35,070 nucleotides of DNA, from the NCBI GenBank assembly GCA_020345785.1, contig CP070771.1:1-35070 (forward strand). The letters run 5' to 3'. Origin of the DNA: Desulfobacterales bacterium. GTDB taxonomy: Bacteria; Desulfobacterota; Desulfobacteria; Desulfobacterales; JAFDCJ01. This document shows, one piece after another, positions 18,390 to 27,112 of the stretch. The notes below the pieces were generated by a model. That model did no database searches. It was not told where the DNA came from and saw only the letters and a list, made by a program, of their open reading frames with translations. The translations under genes were made by a program, and so were the position numbers. The number at the start of each line of letters is the position of its first letter. The first letter of the stretch is position 1.

Positions 18390-19127
18390 CTAGGCGTCCG
18401 GGTTCTTCTGTTCCGAAAAGTATCCCACCGTTCCGATCTCAAGCCCGGCCAATTTCAGCAGCTCGGTTGCTTCGTCGAGGGTCCGCCCCTTCACATCCGG
18501 TACTGCCACCAGTTCGGTCTGGGCGATCTGCGCACTGATTACCAGGTTGGCGCGCTCCTGCTTTGGATTCAGCAGGGTTTTCGCGGCGGGCAGCTGATAT
18601 AAAATGCGCGCGGCGCTGTTTTTATCCCGCAGAGAGCTGCGGGCGATTTCGTTGCCGGCAATGTCGAATACAAGATTCAGTTCGATGCCCGCGGCGTCCA
18701 GTTCATTCACGGCTTCTTTAGCCGTCAGGCCGAACAGGCTCGGCATTTCCACCGAGCCGTCACTCTCCAGGGCCATCGCCAGAATATCATCCGTCGGCAT
18801 GGTCAGCGTCTGTTCTTTTGTCGCCAAACCGGGTGCACTGGCGCGCACCGTCCATTCCCCTGCGGTCAATCCGTTCAGGATATAATGGTCGGTCCCTCCC
18901 AACGGCGCTACTCCCTGCACCGCAAATGTGCCGTTGGACGCCACCACGACGGCATGGGTGAGCGCCTGTCCGTCATGGGTGAGGGAAACGCGCAGAACGG
19001 TTCCACGGTCAATCGATAACAGAAAATCGTAGAGGCCCTCAATTGCGGCCAACTGATCATTCCATGCCTGTGCCGTCACCGGCTGCCCGGGACTGACATC
19101 GGCAAGAGGTGGTTTCACGAGGTCCAT
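18390..19127 (-). CDS. PASTA-domain protein with carboxypeptidase-regulatory-like domain
   Basis: I take the start as MDLVKPPLADVSPG at 19127, which has AAAGGA upstream and lies 14 bases after the previous stop; this gives 245 residues. Residues 1-40 are a helical N-terminus. About 42-118 resemble a small beta-sandwich repeat (carboxypeptidase regulatory-like, with GLTAGEWTVRASAPGLAT). A PASTA-like domain spans about 127-199 (VEMPSLFGLTAKEAVNELDA). A second PASTA starts at about 207 (VAVPDVKGRTLDEATELLK) but stops after FSEQKNPDA, halfway through the fold. No kinase or transpeptidase domain is present. PASTA domains usually bind cell-wall fragments, so contact with a target cell wall or the producer's own wall is possible. 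Confidence 0.75.
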   Translation of the reverse strand: MDLVKPPLADVSPGQPVTAQAWNDQLAAIEGLYDFLLSIDRGTVLRVSLTHDGQALTHAVVVASNGTFAVQGVAPLGGTDHYILNGLTAGEWTVRASAPGLATKEQTLTMPTDDILAMALESDGSVEMPSLFGLTAKEAVNELDAAGIELNLVFDIAGNEIARSSLRDKNSAARILYQLPAAKTLLNPKQERANLVISAQIAQTELVAVPDVKGRTLDEATELLKLAGLEIGTVGYFSEQKNPDA

Positions 19128-19141
19128 AAGGCAATCCTTTA

Positions 19142-20776
19142 CTATGTTGGTTCGTCGGTTATTATCTGCGGCGTGCCGTCGGGCCACAACGTCGTTCCCA
19201 GAAGCGCCGTTCCAATGGCTTCGGTCGAATCGGCAGCACGAATCACACCCTCTGACAAGGTCCATTTATCGGAGGTATAGCGGACAACCAGTTTAATACC
19301 GGCCGCACGATGGCGATCGAGCAAATCTTCGAGTCGCTCGGCGACGGTGGGCTGATCCTCGATGTCAAGCACGGCAAAGCGGTCCGGTATCCATACAATC
19401 AGCGAAAACGCTTCGCGCTCCTTCCAAGAAAAACCAACCTTTGCGACAATAGGTGTTTTACCCAGTTCCGCAAAAACAGATGCGCCGAAAATTCCGGCGC
19501 TAAAGATGGGCACGGCGATACGCGGGTCCTCAGCAGACGAGCCGGCCGATCCGTAATGCGCCTCCTGGACAAATATCCGCCAGCGACTGGTGCCCACGGC
19601 AGCGGTCGGATTTTTCAGAAGTCCCGGTCCGTGGGGCACTGTGCGATCGATTGAAAATCCACCCGGTTCCGGATGCGTCTCCGCAAAGGCCGCTGAACGT
19701 TCTTCCTGCTCGGCCTCGCCGACGGCCTCGTCTCCAAACACAAAATCATGCGATTCGTCGAGTGCATCCGCGTCTGCAAAAACCGCCCCCTTAAAGGAGT
19801 AGGCCGAGTCCGAAACATCCACGCCCTCAAGCGTTACCACGCCGTCGGCGGAAAATACCAACTCCTGACCGTCGGGAACCACCCCGGCGAACCAAACGCC
19901 TTCCCCGGTCCACTGATTGACGACCATCGGGTTCACGGTTGTTTCACCGCAGCCGACGACATGCACCGCAACCGTCACTTCGTCGAAGCCGTTGCGGTCA
20001 ATGGTAAAGAGTTGACCGTGGCTGCGTTCAACCGCTTCACGCTCGGAGTCGACGAGCGGATTCTCCTCAATCGCTACAAAGTCGGCCTTCGTCGGGAAGG
20101 CATAGGCCGGCAACGGTGCATCACCGGAAACCTCCGGCAAGGAGATGGCATAGGGGTCGAAACACGTGCACAGGTGCCAATATCCATCGCTGCTGTGGGT
20201 AACCGGACCCGGTTCCAGATAGAGATAGGCGGCGGTTGCGCCCAGCAGGGCCGCAATGGTTCCATTGCCGTGACGGTGGACATCGATGAGGCTGCGCACC
20301 TGCCGCCGTATGGCGTCAAGTTCTTCCCTGAAGCCGGTTGTCTTCTTGATTGCCTCGGCCAAACGGCTGTGGTAGCCCGCTGCAGGATCAGGATCGTCTT
20401 CCCGCGGCGCAAGGTCCTGCTGCGAGACTGCAATAAGCAGAGACAGCAGTTGACGGGCTTCCTCATATCCTGCGGCATCCAGCGTATCGTCGGCAAGTGT
20501 TGCAGCGTTCTCCTGCAATGCCCGGCGACGGCGATCATTGATTGCAAGGTGCTTGGCGGTGATTGCATGCAATCCGGCAAGGAGCAGAATGTCGCGGCGC
20601 TCCTCCGCAAATCGAAGCCGGTGGGCGTGACGCACGCGTCCGGAATGGGTCGACTTGACTTCAAGCTCCAGAGCCAGCGATTCGACAACCGTGTTAAATA
20701 CCTTGCCGGCCCCGTCGGCTTCCCAGTGCCGTGGAAATCTATTGATGATCCGAGAAACTCGTGCTGCCAGCGCCAT
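19142..20776 (-). CDS. Baseplate wedge/tail protein, gpI or Afp12-like
   Basis: The protein has 544 residues. Its N-terminus (about 1-70, INRFPRHWEADGAGKVFNTV) resembles the start of phage tail proteins encoded directly after gpJ-type wedge genes. The middle is helical and the C-terminal half beta-rich. The length is greater than the short P2 gpI and closer to the larger wedge proteins of injection systems. Its ATG overlaps the upstream stop as TGATG, with AAGGGG just before, so it is coupled to the gpJ-like gene. It most likely joins the gp25-like and gpJ-like proteins in the baseplate wedge. Assignment rests mainly on position and N-terminal pattern. Confidence 0.65.
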   Translation of the reverse strand: MALAARVSRIINRFPRHWEADGAGKVFNTVVESLALELEVKSTHSGRVRHAHRLRFAEERRDILLLAGLHAITAKHLAINDRRRRALQENAATLADDTLDAAGYEEARQLLSLLIAVSQQDLAPREDDPDPAAGYHSRLAEAIKKTTGFREELDAIRRQVRSLIDVHRHGNGTIAALLGATAAYLYLEPGPVTHSSDGYWHLCTCFDPYAISLPEVSGDAPLPAYAFPTKADFVAIEENPLVDSEREAVERSHGQLFTIDRNGFDEVTVAVHVVGCGETTVNPMVVNQWTGEGVWFAGVVPDGQELVFSADGVVTLEGVDVSDSAYSFKGAVFADADALDESHDFVFGDEAVGEAEQEERSAAFAETHPEPGGFSIDRTVPHGPGLLKNPTAAVGTSRWRIFVQEAHYGSAGSSAEDPRIAVPIFSAGIFGASVFAELGKTPIVAKVGFSWKEREAFSLIVWIPDRFAVLDIEDQPTVAERLEDLLDRHRAAGIKLVVRYTSDKWTLSEGVIRAADSTEAIGTALLGTTLWPDGTPQIITDEPT

Positions 20777-22578
20777 CAGTCTGCCCCTTGCACCTCTGCG
20801 ATTTTAAGCGTTCGAAGCCACGGCTGCTGATCGGCATCCAATGCCAGGGTCGGGTTGTCCACCAGCAACACCAAGCCCTGCTCGACAAATTCGGCATTGT
20901 AGGTTAGATCGGTGACCTCATAATCATCATTGGGCGGCAATTGCCCCAATAGGAGGGACTGCTCGATGGTGGCTTGGCCCAGGCCCAACCACGCGCCCAG
21001 TTTGGTCGAAATATCATCCCGCGCAAAGGCCACGGCTTGATCCTCATCCTGCAGCAGAAGCCTGCCCTTCAGTTGAATATCGGCCGAAAGATCCAGGGCG
21101 ACCAGCGCACCGATGGTTGCGGCGCTCAAGTCCGCAGAATCGAGCCGTGCTCTGCTGGTCTGGGGAATGATGATGTTGCTGCGACCGCTTCCGGCACCTT
21201 GTGGAAAGACTTCAAGAAATACGTCTTTTACACCGTCCTGCGACATGGCCACGGCCACCAGCGCGTTGTAAATAACCGGATCGCCGATGCCGAGCTCGCC
21301 GACGGCCCCGGCGACGGCAGCCGCCACCTTGTCGCTCAAGGTTTTCTTTTCTTCCGTCGTCAAGGCCGCAACGGTTGGAATCACCTTGATTCTCATTGCC
21401 AGGGGGAACCAGACATCTTCACTGGTGCCGGCGGCGGGCGCCTCCTCGGCCGGACCGGAATCCTCGTCGAGGAGAGCGGGAACGCTGACGGCAGGCGTCG
21501 TCTTGAGATTGTGCAGCACCTTGATTCCGGCCGGCCTGGATTCGTTGATCAGTTCCTCGGCGCGAACCGCCTGGGCCGTTGTCAGTTCTGATGCGATGGT
21601 GATTTTTATCAGCCCCGGATGATTGACATGATCCTCGGTAACCTTGACGTCCTGCTCACGCAGCCCCTCGATGGTCGTCAGAGCGGCAACGATCGCGTTG
21701 ATGGTGCTTGCGCCGCTGCCCTCAAGCGCGCGGGCAGCGCGTTTTCTAAGTCCCTCATCGGTTTCATTCTGGCCCACAAATCCCAGATCAAGTGGATTGG
21801 TAACACGTTGTATTCCGAGAATCGGTCGATGGATGACCGTCAGAGAATCCGCCAGCGCTTTGCCTGCGGTTCCCTCAATGGTCGCACGCACCGGGACGGC
21901 TTCGGAAAGAGATCCCGCCCGCAGGGTGCGTGCTTCACTCGTCTCGACGGTCACCGGAGGAACGTCGCTGGTCGATATCAGTGTTCCGGCCGGAATATTG
22001 ATATCGGCCGGTGCCGGCGTATCTCGGCTGAAGACGACCTCTCCGCTGGCGTACTGCTGCGTTCGACGGTTGACTCCCACCAGGGCGACGACCTGGTCCA
22101 AATCGCGATCGACGGCCGTCGCAAGAAATCCGCCCCGGTATACCGTTTCCATTTGTTTCGATATGACCGCGAATTCACGTGCAAAACTTTCGGCCAGTGT
22201 CCGCAGAACACTACCCGGATTGCGATCCGTCAAGAGGGGTGCGTGACGGGTTTCGGGTTTGCGCTCGTAGGAGACATAAAATCGGCTTCCCCGGTCGGGC
22301 CGGCGGGCGTCGACCTCGTCGGCCGCATTGTCATCGGCGATCCAGCTGATGAATCCCTGCGTATCGACCTTAAAATCCCGATCGCGCTCGAATCGCGTAT
22401 AGGCCCCATCGACAATCCCCTGAATGCGAACCGTCTTGGGAAGGTGATCTTCCCGGAATGCCAATTGCCATTCACTTCCAGGATTCGGGTAGCGAAATTC
22501 CTCCCGTGTCACGCCTCCGGTGAGGCTCGACACCAGATCGTCGACAAATACTCCATATGGTTCAGCTGCAAAACTCAT
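20776..22578 (-). CDS. Baseplate wedge protein, gpJ/gp6-like
   Basis: I choose the ATG at 22578 (MSFAAEPYGVFVDDLV), which overlaps the upstream stop as ATGA and has GGAG eight bases before it; the frame stays open upstream but without a better start. The result is about 600 residues. The central region (residues RDLDQVVALVGVNR, then GEVVFSRD and INIPAGTLIST) and the following QNETDEGLRKRAARALEGSG are typical of baseplate J family proteins. In contractile tails this protein forms the ring of wedges that triggers sheath contraction. It sits between gp25-like and gpI-like genes, the conserved wedge order. Confidence 0.85.
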   Translation of the reverse strand: MSFAAEPYGVFVDDLVSSLTGGVTREEFRYPNPGSEWQLAFREDHLPKTVRIQGIVDGAYTRFERDRDFKVDTQGFISWIADDNAADEVDARRPDRGSRFYVSYERKPETRHAPLLTDRNPGSVLRTLAESFAREFAVISKQMETVYRGGFLATAVDRDLDQVVALVGVNRRTQQYASGEVVFSRDTPAPADINIPAGTLISTSDVPPVTVETSEARTLRAGSLSEAVPVRATIEGTAGKALADSLTVIHRPILGIQRVTNPLDLGFVGQNETDEGLRKRAARALEGSGASTINAIVAALTTIEGLREQDVKVTEDHVNHPGLIKITIASELTTAQAVRAEELINESRPAGIKVLHNLKTTPAVSVPALLDEDSGPAEEAPAAGTSEDVWFPLAMRIKVIPTVAALTTEEKKTLSDKVAAAVAGAVGELGIGDPVIYNALVAVAMSQDGVKDVFLEVFPQGAGSGRSNIIIPQTSRARLDSADLSAATIGALVALDLSADIQLKGRLLLQDEDQAVAFARDDISTKLGAWLGLGQATIEQSLLLGQLPPNDDYEVTDLTYNAEFVEQGLVLLVDNPTLALDADQQPWLRTLKIAEVQGAD

Positions 22579-23060
22579 TGGGTTGACTCCAGCATAAACG
22601 GCACCACCAGGTTGCGCGGCGCGTTTTCTTCGATCAGCTTGACTGTGATTTCGATGCGAACAAGGTCGCGCGGCGGATCGTGCGCCGCTGCCACCGTGCA
22701 CGCCAGAACTTTTTCAATCCGCGGCTCGTGGGATAAGGCTTCAAGAACATACAGCTTTACCAAGCGGCGCGTGCGTTCCACATTCGGTTCTCCGATCAGC
22801 GTGTGATGTCGTGAACCGTATTCAGGATGCCCCAGGGATGTCAACTCGCCCTGGTGGGTTTTCAACCGACTGATCAACATTTGATCGGCCGCATCGAGTT
22901 TCTCGACAATCGCCAGATCTCGATCTCGGCCCTGACGACGTCTGTTGACTGCCAGATCGCCGTCCTCCCACCAACCGGAAGGCCCGGGATAAAACAGCGC
23001 CAGATCCCGGCCCAATCGCTTCATTCTGACATCACGGATTTCGCTTGGTGTCGCAGCCAA
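22575..23060 (-). CDS. Baseplate protein, gp25/gpW-like
   Basis: This 161-residue protein begins at a TTG codon (23060) with GGGAG about eight bases upstream. The segment LTSLGHPEYGSRHHTLIGEP followed by RLVKLYVLEALSHEPRIEKV matches the gp25-like (lysozyme-like) baseplate family. There a conserved E-P-R motif close to the C-terminus supports sheath initiation. The final strand (VRIEITVKLIEENAPRNLVV) also fits. In T4, P2 and injection systems this protein links wedge and sheath. The stop overlaps the gpJ-like start by four bases. Confidence 0.85.
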   Translation of the reverse strand: MAATPSEIRDVRMKRLGRDLALFYPGPSGWWEDGDLAVNRRRQGRDRDLAIVEKLDAADQMLISRLKTHQGELTSLGHPEYGSRHHTLIGEPNVERTRRLVKLYVLEALSHEPRIEKVLACTVAAAHDPPRDLVRIEITVKLIEENAPRNLVVPFMLESTQ

Positions 23061-23258
23061 ATTAATTTCTCCCTTGGGCTTTTAGTAATATTTTTGGCAT
23101 TAAAAACCAGTATTGAGATTTTTTCCCTATCCTGAAACGATTGAATATTTTCGATTGAATATTGAATATTTGAGGTATTCTTTCGATTTTAAAAAGGACG
23201 GAGCGCAGCGATATCAACAAATATTCAATTTTCAATCTTCAATTTTCAATTTCCCTTC
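23061..23258. repeat. Intergenic inverted repeat (TTGAATATT family)
   Basis: This 198-base AT-rich gap has no gene. Arms at 23139-23175 and 23215-23251 are inverted copies that agree at 29 of 37 positions, with a loop of about 39 bases that contains GGACGGAGCGCAGCG. The arms are made of near-repeats of ATTGAATATT and ATTGAAAATT. The gap lies between the PAAR-like gene and the TTG-started gp25-like gene and holds the ribosome site of the latter near 23070. Confidence 0.65.
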
Positions 23259-23594
23259 TCAGGGCGCTCCCTTATCCGTTATAAACGGCGCCGCCGGAGG
23301 GCCAAGAATGGTCATCACTCCCGGACCGGATGGTATTTTGTCTCCCACGCGCACCAGTCCTTGACCCATGATCGTTACCGACGTCGACATGCCGGCCGAA
23401 CCGATGGGCAGCGGATACGGTGCACCGCTGACGGAATTGATCATCTGGCAGATGGACCCGGCGGTCGCCAGCGGCATGCCCCCGGCGGTGGCCGTGGTCT
23501 GCAGGACGGTCGTGATGATTCCCGTGTCGGGCGGACCCGCCGCACCGGGGCTCAGCATCACGTTGCATCCTATGGTTACCGGGTTGCCCGGCAT
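23259..23594 (-). CDS. PAAR-like spike tip protein
   Basis: The protein has 111 residues with the Gly/Pro-rich, hydrophobic repeating pattern of PAAR-like tips. Key stretches are MPGNPVTIGCNVMLSPG, GIITTVLQTTATAGGMPLAT, and VGDKIPSGPGVMTILGPPAA. Proteins of this type cap the spike trimer and sharpen the puncturing end of contractile systems. The ATG at 23594 has GGGAGG upstream. It follows the gpV-like spike gene by 33 bases, the expected neighbour. Confidence 0.8.
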   Translation of the reverse strand: MPGNPVTIGCNVMLSPGAAGPPDTGIITTVLQTTATAGGMPLATAGSICQMINSVSGAPYPLPIGSAGMSTSVTIMGQGLVRVGDKIPSGPGVMTILGPPAAPFITDKGAP

Positions 23595-23627
23595 CTTACA
23601 CCTCCCGTATCAGCCTTGCATCGTCCG

Positions 23628-24302
23628 TCAAGCGGGAGAAAAGTCCGTCGTCCCCGCAATGGTGGTTGTCGCACCTTTGAGCTTGGCTGATGATTGTCCC
23701 TCGATGGTCGTATTCATCCCCTTGATGGTTGCGTCCCCGGTCGCTTCGATCGACACGTTGCCCTTTGCGGCAAGGGTGATATCCCCATCCGAGTTCAGCT
23801 CCATATTCCCGGCGGTGGTCAGGGCGATCGCACCATCGGCCTCAACGGTAATGGTTGTGCCGCCCATAATGATTTCGATATTGGCATCCGTCACGGAAAG
23901 GGAGTTGCCGTTCGGCATTTCCATGTACAGGCGCCGGGCACTCTCTTTCTCTTCATCCGGCACGACATATACGATTTCATCCGGTGCGGCGTCCGGCGGC
24001 GGAGCACTTTCATCATAGAGAATCCCCATGGCGATCGGGGCATTGAGATTTCCATCGATGAATCCCACGATAATCAGATCGTCCACCCGGGGCACCATGG
24101 ACAGGCCGTGCCTGCCCACCGACACCGGCACTTTTTGCAGTTCAAGCGCGCTGCCGCGAATGCGCGCATTTACGACCAGATGGTGGTCGCCGCCGCCACC
24201 TTCATTGGTAAACACCTCGGTCACTTGTGCCAACGCGAGACCTCGCTGGCGCAGCATCTCCTGGCGCACGATTGCCTGAATTACCGGAACCACCGCGCTC
24301 AT
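23628..24302 (-). CDS. Spike protein, gpV/gp5-like with beta-needle
   Basis: The chosen ATG at 24302 (MSAVVPVIQAIVRQE) overlaps the hub stop as ATGA and has GGAGG seven bases before it, giving 224 residues. Residues about 20-100 look like the OB-fold domain of gpV/gp5 (VPRVDDLIIVGFIDGNLNAP, with IAMGILYDE). Residues about 135-220 are short repeating beta strands (GGTTITVEADGAIALTTAG, then DITLAAKGNVSIEATGDATI), as in a triple-stranded needle. There is no lysozyme domain. It probably trimerises on the gpD-like hub and carries the PAAR-like tip. Confidence 0.85.
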   Translation of the reverse strand: MSAVVPVIQAIVRQEMLRQRGLALAQVTEVFTNEGGGGDHHLVVNARIRGSALELQKVPVSVGRHGLSMVPRVDDLIIVGFIDGNLNAPIAMGILYDESAPPPDAAPDEIVYVVPDEEKESARRLYMEMPNGNSLSVTDANIEIIMGGTTITVEADGAIALTTAGNMELNSDGDITLAAKGNVSIEATGDATIKGMNTTIEGQSSAKLKGATTTIAGTTDFSPA

Positions 24303-25267
24303 AGCGTGGCCTCCAAAAGCAGGTGGGTTGCAAATCCCACATCCGGGGAAACAGCATGGCACACCGACCGACAGCGAAATGTCAAATCACCACCCGTGGG
24401 AAGATCGACCATTTCGACAACATCACCGGCGCGCAGCGTCGGGGCTCCCGTCACGATTGCCCGTCCGTAAAGTCCACGGCGGGTTTTGCGCGATTCCCCG
24501 GCCTGCGAATACGCATCCGCGGATTCACGATCCCGCGCGGCCGGCAATACGATCGTCGGCGCGTCGGGGCTCCCGCCGGTCGGATCTTTAAGAAGGATAT
24601 GCCATTTTTCGCTTCCTTCTTCGCTTCCGGCACCATGCGGTACCGCCTTGAATGCAGTTTCTTCGGCCAGCCGCGGTCCGGCCTGCCATAAGAGGAGTTC
24701 CGCGCCGTAGCGTAAGGTGCTTGTCACCGGACTCGTTTTTGGTTCACGCATTTCAAGGGCACCCTCGGCGCTGGTCGTCAGACTCAAATCCCCAATACTC
24801 GACAGCTCGACAATATGCGACCATACCGCTCGTCGCTCATCCACATGGTAGGCGGCCAGTGACTGTGCTGCTTCAATAGTTCCCGTAGATACCCCCGCCT
24901 GGCCGGCAAGATCAGACACAATGTCGCCGATCGTCTGCTGGACATATGATCCCGCATGGTAAAAGCGCGCCAGAGCGGATGTTGCCGCCTCTACCTCTAT
25001 GGCAACCATCCTTGGATTGTAGTCAATCGCGCTCACCTTGCCGCTGAGAACAGTGGCGGATTCATCGTCTTCATATCCCAGCCCGATCGTGAAATCATCA
25101 CCGACGGAAACATCCACCAGGGGAGAATGCGGGGCACATACGACGACTGCGAAATCCATCGCTGCACCCACGGTCAGGTCGCATTGGACGCTGACAGCGG
25201 CGGCTTCGGGACCGGACAAGCCGGAGCCCCCGGCGGTTAATTCAATCAAAGGACGACGGATGCTCAT
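24299..25267 (-). CDS. Baseplate hub protein, gpD (late control D) / gp27-like
   Basis: The protein has 322 residues. It starts MSIRRPLIELTAGG, and the central TIGDIVSDLAGQAGVSTG motif is typical of gpD/gp27-type hub proteins, where it follows a first beta-barrel. The second half is beta-rich and includes AYSQAGESRKTRRGLYGRAI, as seen in VgrG/gpD second barrels. The hub joins the tube to the spike. GGAGG lies five bases before the ATG, which overlaps the previous stop as ATGA. The spike gene follows directly with another 4-base overlap. Confidence 0.8.
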   Translation of the reverse strand: MSIRRPLIELTAGGSGLSGPEAAAVSVQCDLTVGAAMDFAVVVCAPHSPLVDVSVGDDFTIGLGYEDDESATVLSGKVSAIDYNPRMVAIEVEAATSALARFYHAGSYVQQTIGDIVSDLAGQAGVSTGTIEAAQSLAAYHVDERRAVWSHIVELSSIGDLSLTTSAEGALEMREPKTSPVTSTLRYGAELLLWQAGPRLAEETAFKAVPHGAGSEEGSEKWHILLKDPTGGSPDAPTIVLPAARDRESADAYSQAGESRKTRRGLYGRAIVTGAPTLRAGDVVEMVDLPTGGDLTFRCRSVCHAVSPDVGFATHLLLEATL

Positions 25268-26622
25268 TGATCCTCCACCACGATACCGTGCCGGCGGCTT
25301 TCACAAAGCAGCACGTTTTCCAGTCGCCGCACGAAGTCCATGTCTGAGACCGCCGAGGTGGCCAATTCTACGGAGGGCGGACCAAACGGCAACGACGCCC
25401 CAGCGACAGGCGATCGCGTTGATTCACGGACCGACACCTCCCGGGATGAATCGTTTTTTGCCGTGTGCCATTGCTTCACTAGACGCCCCAGGGGACTCGA
25501 ATGTGCATCCGGGATGCCGCGCCCCCCGAACCCTGGAGGGGCGCCGTCGGTTCCCTCTTTGGGCTGGGTCATTTTGTTGTTTGCGGCATCCTGCTCGAAG
25601 ACAACCGCTCTGCCATCGGTCGGCTTTGGGGATCGCGCCTGGGAAGGCGCGACCGGCCAGCGCTCGGCACCGTATGCCCATGAGGAAAGCCAGTCAGCCG
25701 CAACCGTTCCGTTGAATTCGACGGGAGCCGACAACCCGCTGCGTGACATGGGCGTTTTACCCAGGACGGCCTGGATATCATCGTTTGGGTGTATGCGCTG
25801 GGGACGTGGGAGTCGGTTGCCATTTGTTGCCTTAGCTGAATGCAGCGCTATGCGCCGTGAATCGTTTTCGATTTCTGCCGAATCCCTTGTTTTCCCGCCG
25901 GCCGCCCCGCCCCGCTCAGCCATATGGGTGTTCCTGCTCTGCCAAAGTTCGCCGGAAGCCGCCGGGGGGGCGTGCCGCCGATAGGAAACGACAACGAAAT
26001 CCGTCTTTGCTGGTGCAACCGAATTCGCACGGCCGGGTGTAGCGGGGGAAGACATGCCAACGGTTTGCCGCTTCTTCAGGGCTTCCGGATCCACTATCTC
26101 GCCGGCACTTTCACCCCTTTCGGAGAACCGGGAATGGCGGGCGAGAATCCGCGCCACCGCACCGGATAGTTCACCTTGAGATGATTCGGATTGCGACCCT
26201 GGGCGCATCCTGTCCCCGGGCACTGCGTTCCACTCGGATTGGCGGTCAGCCGGACGTCTTAAGAGACCGACCTTGGATGCGACGCCGGCCGCCCCAATCC
26301 CACCCGGCAGGGTTAGAGCATCATCCCGCTTGGCCGAGCCCTGCGGCCGCCATGAACCCCTATGTTTACGGCGCTTTTCTTCCGGCGACTGCTGTTCAGG
26401 TGCGCCGGGTTCGCCGGCAGTTTCAAGGAGCCGGTCGACCGCCGATTCAAGCAAACGATCGGAGCGTCCGGTGAGACTTTCAGCAAGAGCGGCCAGGGGA
26501 TCATAGCCCAGGGGAGACGCCGCCCATTGAAACCGCATGGGTCCGAGTGAAGCTTCGGCGAGCGTATCCAGCGCGGCGAGCACACGCCGCAGCTTATCTG
26601 AAGTTCCCGATTTATATGGCAT
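25264..26622 (-). CDS. Disordered basic protein in the tape-measure slot, unknown function
   Basis: I choose MPYKSGTSDKLRRVLAAL at 26622, with GAGGG eight bases upstream and an 11-base overlap with the chaperone-like gene; the product has 452 residues. A helical N-terminal part (about 1-75) and a short helical C-terminus (SDMDFVRRLENVLLCESRRH) flank a long middle rich in Arg, Pro, Ser, Gly and Ala with no recognisable fold. In P2-like tails this position, between tail chaperone and gpD, belongs to the tape-measure protein. This one is short and disordered. It may be a tape-measure variant, a lumen cargo, or a hub-loading factor. I do not recognise a family. Confidence 0.7.
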   Translation of the reverse strand: MPYKSGTSDKLRRVLAALDTLAEASLGPMRFQWAASPLGYDPLAALAESLTGRSDRLLESAVDRLLETAGEPGAPEQQSPEEKRRKHRGSWRPQGSAKRDDALTLPGGIGAAGVASKVGLLRRPADRQSEWNAVPGDRMRPGSQSESSQGELSGAVARILARHSRFSERGESAGEIVDPEALKKRQTVGMSSPATPGRANSVAPAKTDFVVVSYRRHAPPAASGELWQSRNTHMAERGGAAGGKTRDSAEIENDSRRIALHSAKATNGNRLPRPQRIHPNDDIQAVLGKTPMSRSGLSAPVEFNGTVAADWLSSWAYGAERWPVAPSQARSPKPTDGRAVVFEQDAANNKMTQPKEGTDGAPPGFGGRGIPDAHSSPLGRLVKQWHTAKNDSSREVSVRESTRSPVAGASLPFGPPSVELATSAVSDMDFVRRLENVLLCESRRHGIVVEDQ

Positions 26623-27112
26623 CCTCAATACCCTCGCTTTTCTTTCCGAGCATCTCCAAATACACCAACACCTGACCGAGGGTAAGACCCGCACATTGCT
26701 CCGGGGTCCAACCGAATTCGCGCGCCAGCACAAAACATGCCCGCGCCAGCGGGGCCTGAACCGTATTCTCCAACTCATCGGCGCTCATACTGATCCCGCT
26801 GATTCGATTGACTTCCTGCAAGAGGAATTGAACCAATCCCACATGCATTTTGTTGACCTGGTCGATAGAGACCTTGGGTTCAACCAAAGACTGCTGAACC
26901 ATGACCACACTTGCCAGATGATCGTTGTCCTTGGCCGCCTTTTGCACTCGTACCAGATCAGCCAAGCGCAAGGGTCGCAGGGTTACCGCCGTTGCACCCG
27001 CTTCGTCTTCTGTCCCGGCGCCGTTTGCCGGACGGAGGATGCTGGCAGGAATATTCACCGTGAAAACGGTGTCGGCTCCCGCAATAAGCATATCGGCACT
27101 GATTGTCTGCAT
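26612..27112 (-). CDS. Tail assembly chaperone-like protein
   Basis: The start is taken at MQTISADMLIAGAD (27112), which overlaps the tube stop as TAATG and has GGAGG five bases before it; this gives 166 residues. The sequence is mainly helical, with VTLRPLRLADLVRVQKAAKD and then ACFVLAREFGWTPEQCAGLT and GQVLVYLEMLGKKSEGIED. Placement just after the tube and the pattern of the C-terminal half fit phage tail assembly chaperones (gpG/gp41-like), which bind the tape measure during assembly. The direct family match is moderate. Confidence 0.65.
   Translation of the reverse strand: MQTISADMLIAGADTVFTVNIPASILRPANGAGTEDEAGATAVTLRPLRLADLVRVQKAAKDNDHLASVVMVQQSLVEPKVSIDQVNKMHVGLVQFLLQEVNRISGISMSADELENTVQAPLARACFVLAREFGWTPEQCAGLTLGQVLVYLEMLGKKSEGIEDAI

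Noticed and set aside
19748..22806. Plus-strand open frames of 360 and 395 codons opposite the wedge genes
   Set aside because: The minus-strand frames match wedge families and show overlapping stop/start coupling; the plus-strand products match nothing and show no ribosome sites.
26612..26778. Programmed frameshift joining the chaperone-like gene to the 452-residue protein, as in phage G-GT
   Set aside because: The second frame is open for 52 codons into the chaperone gene, but no classic slippery heptamer was seen, the shift needed would be +1/-2, and a good ATG with ribosome site starts the second gene.
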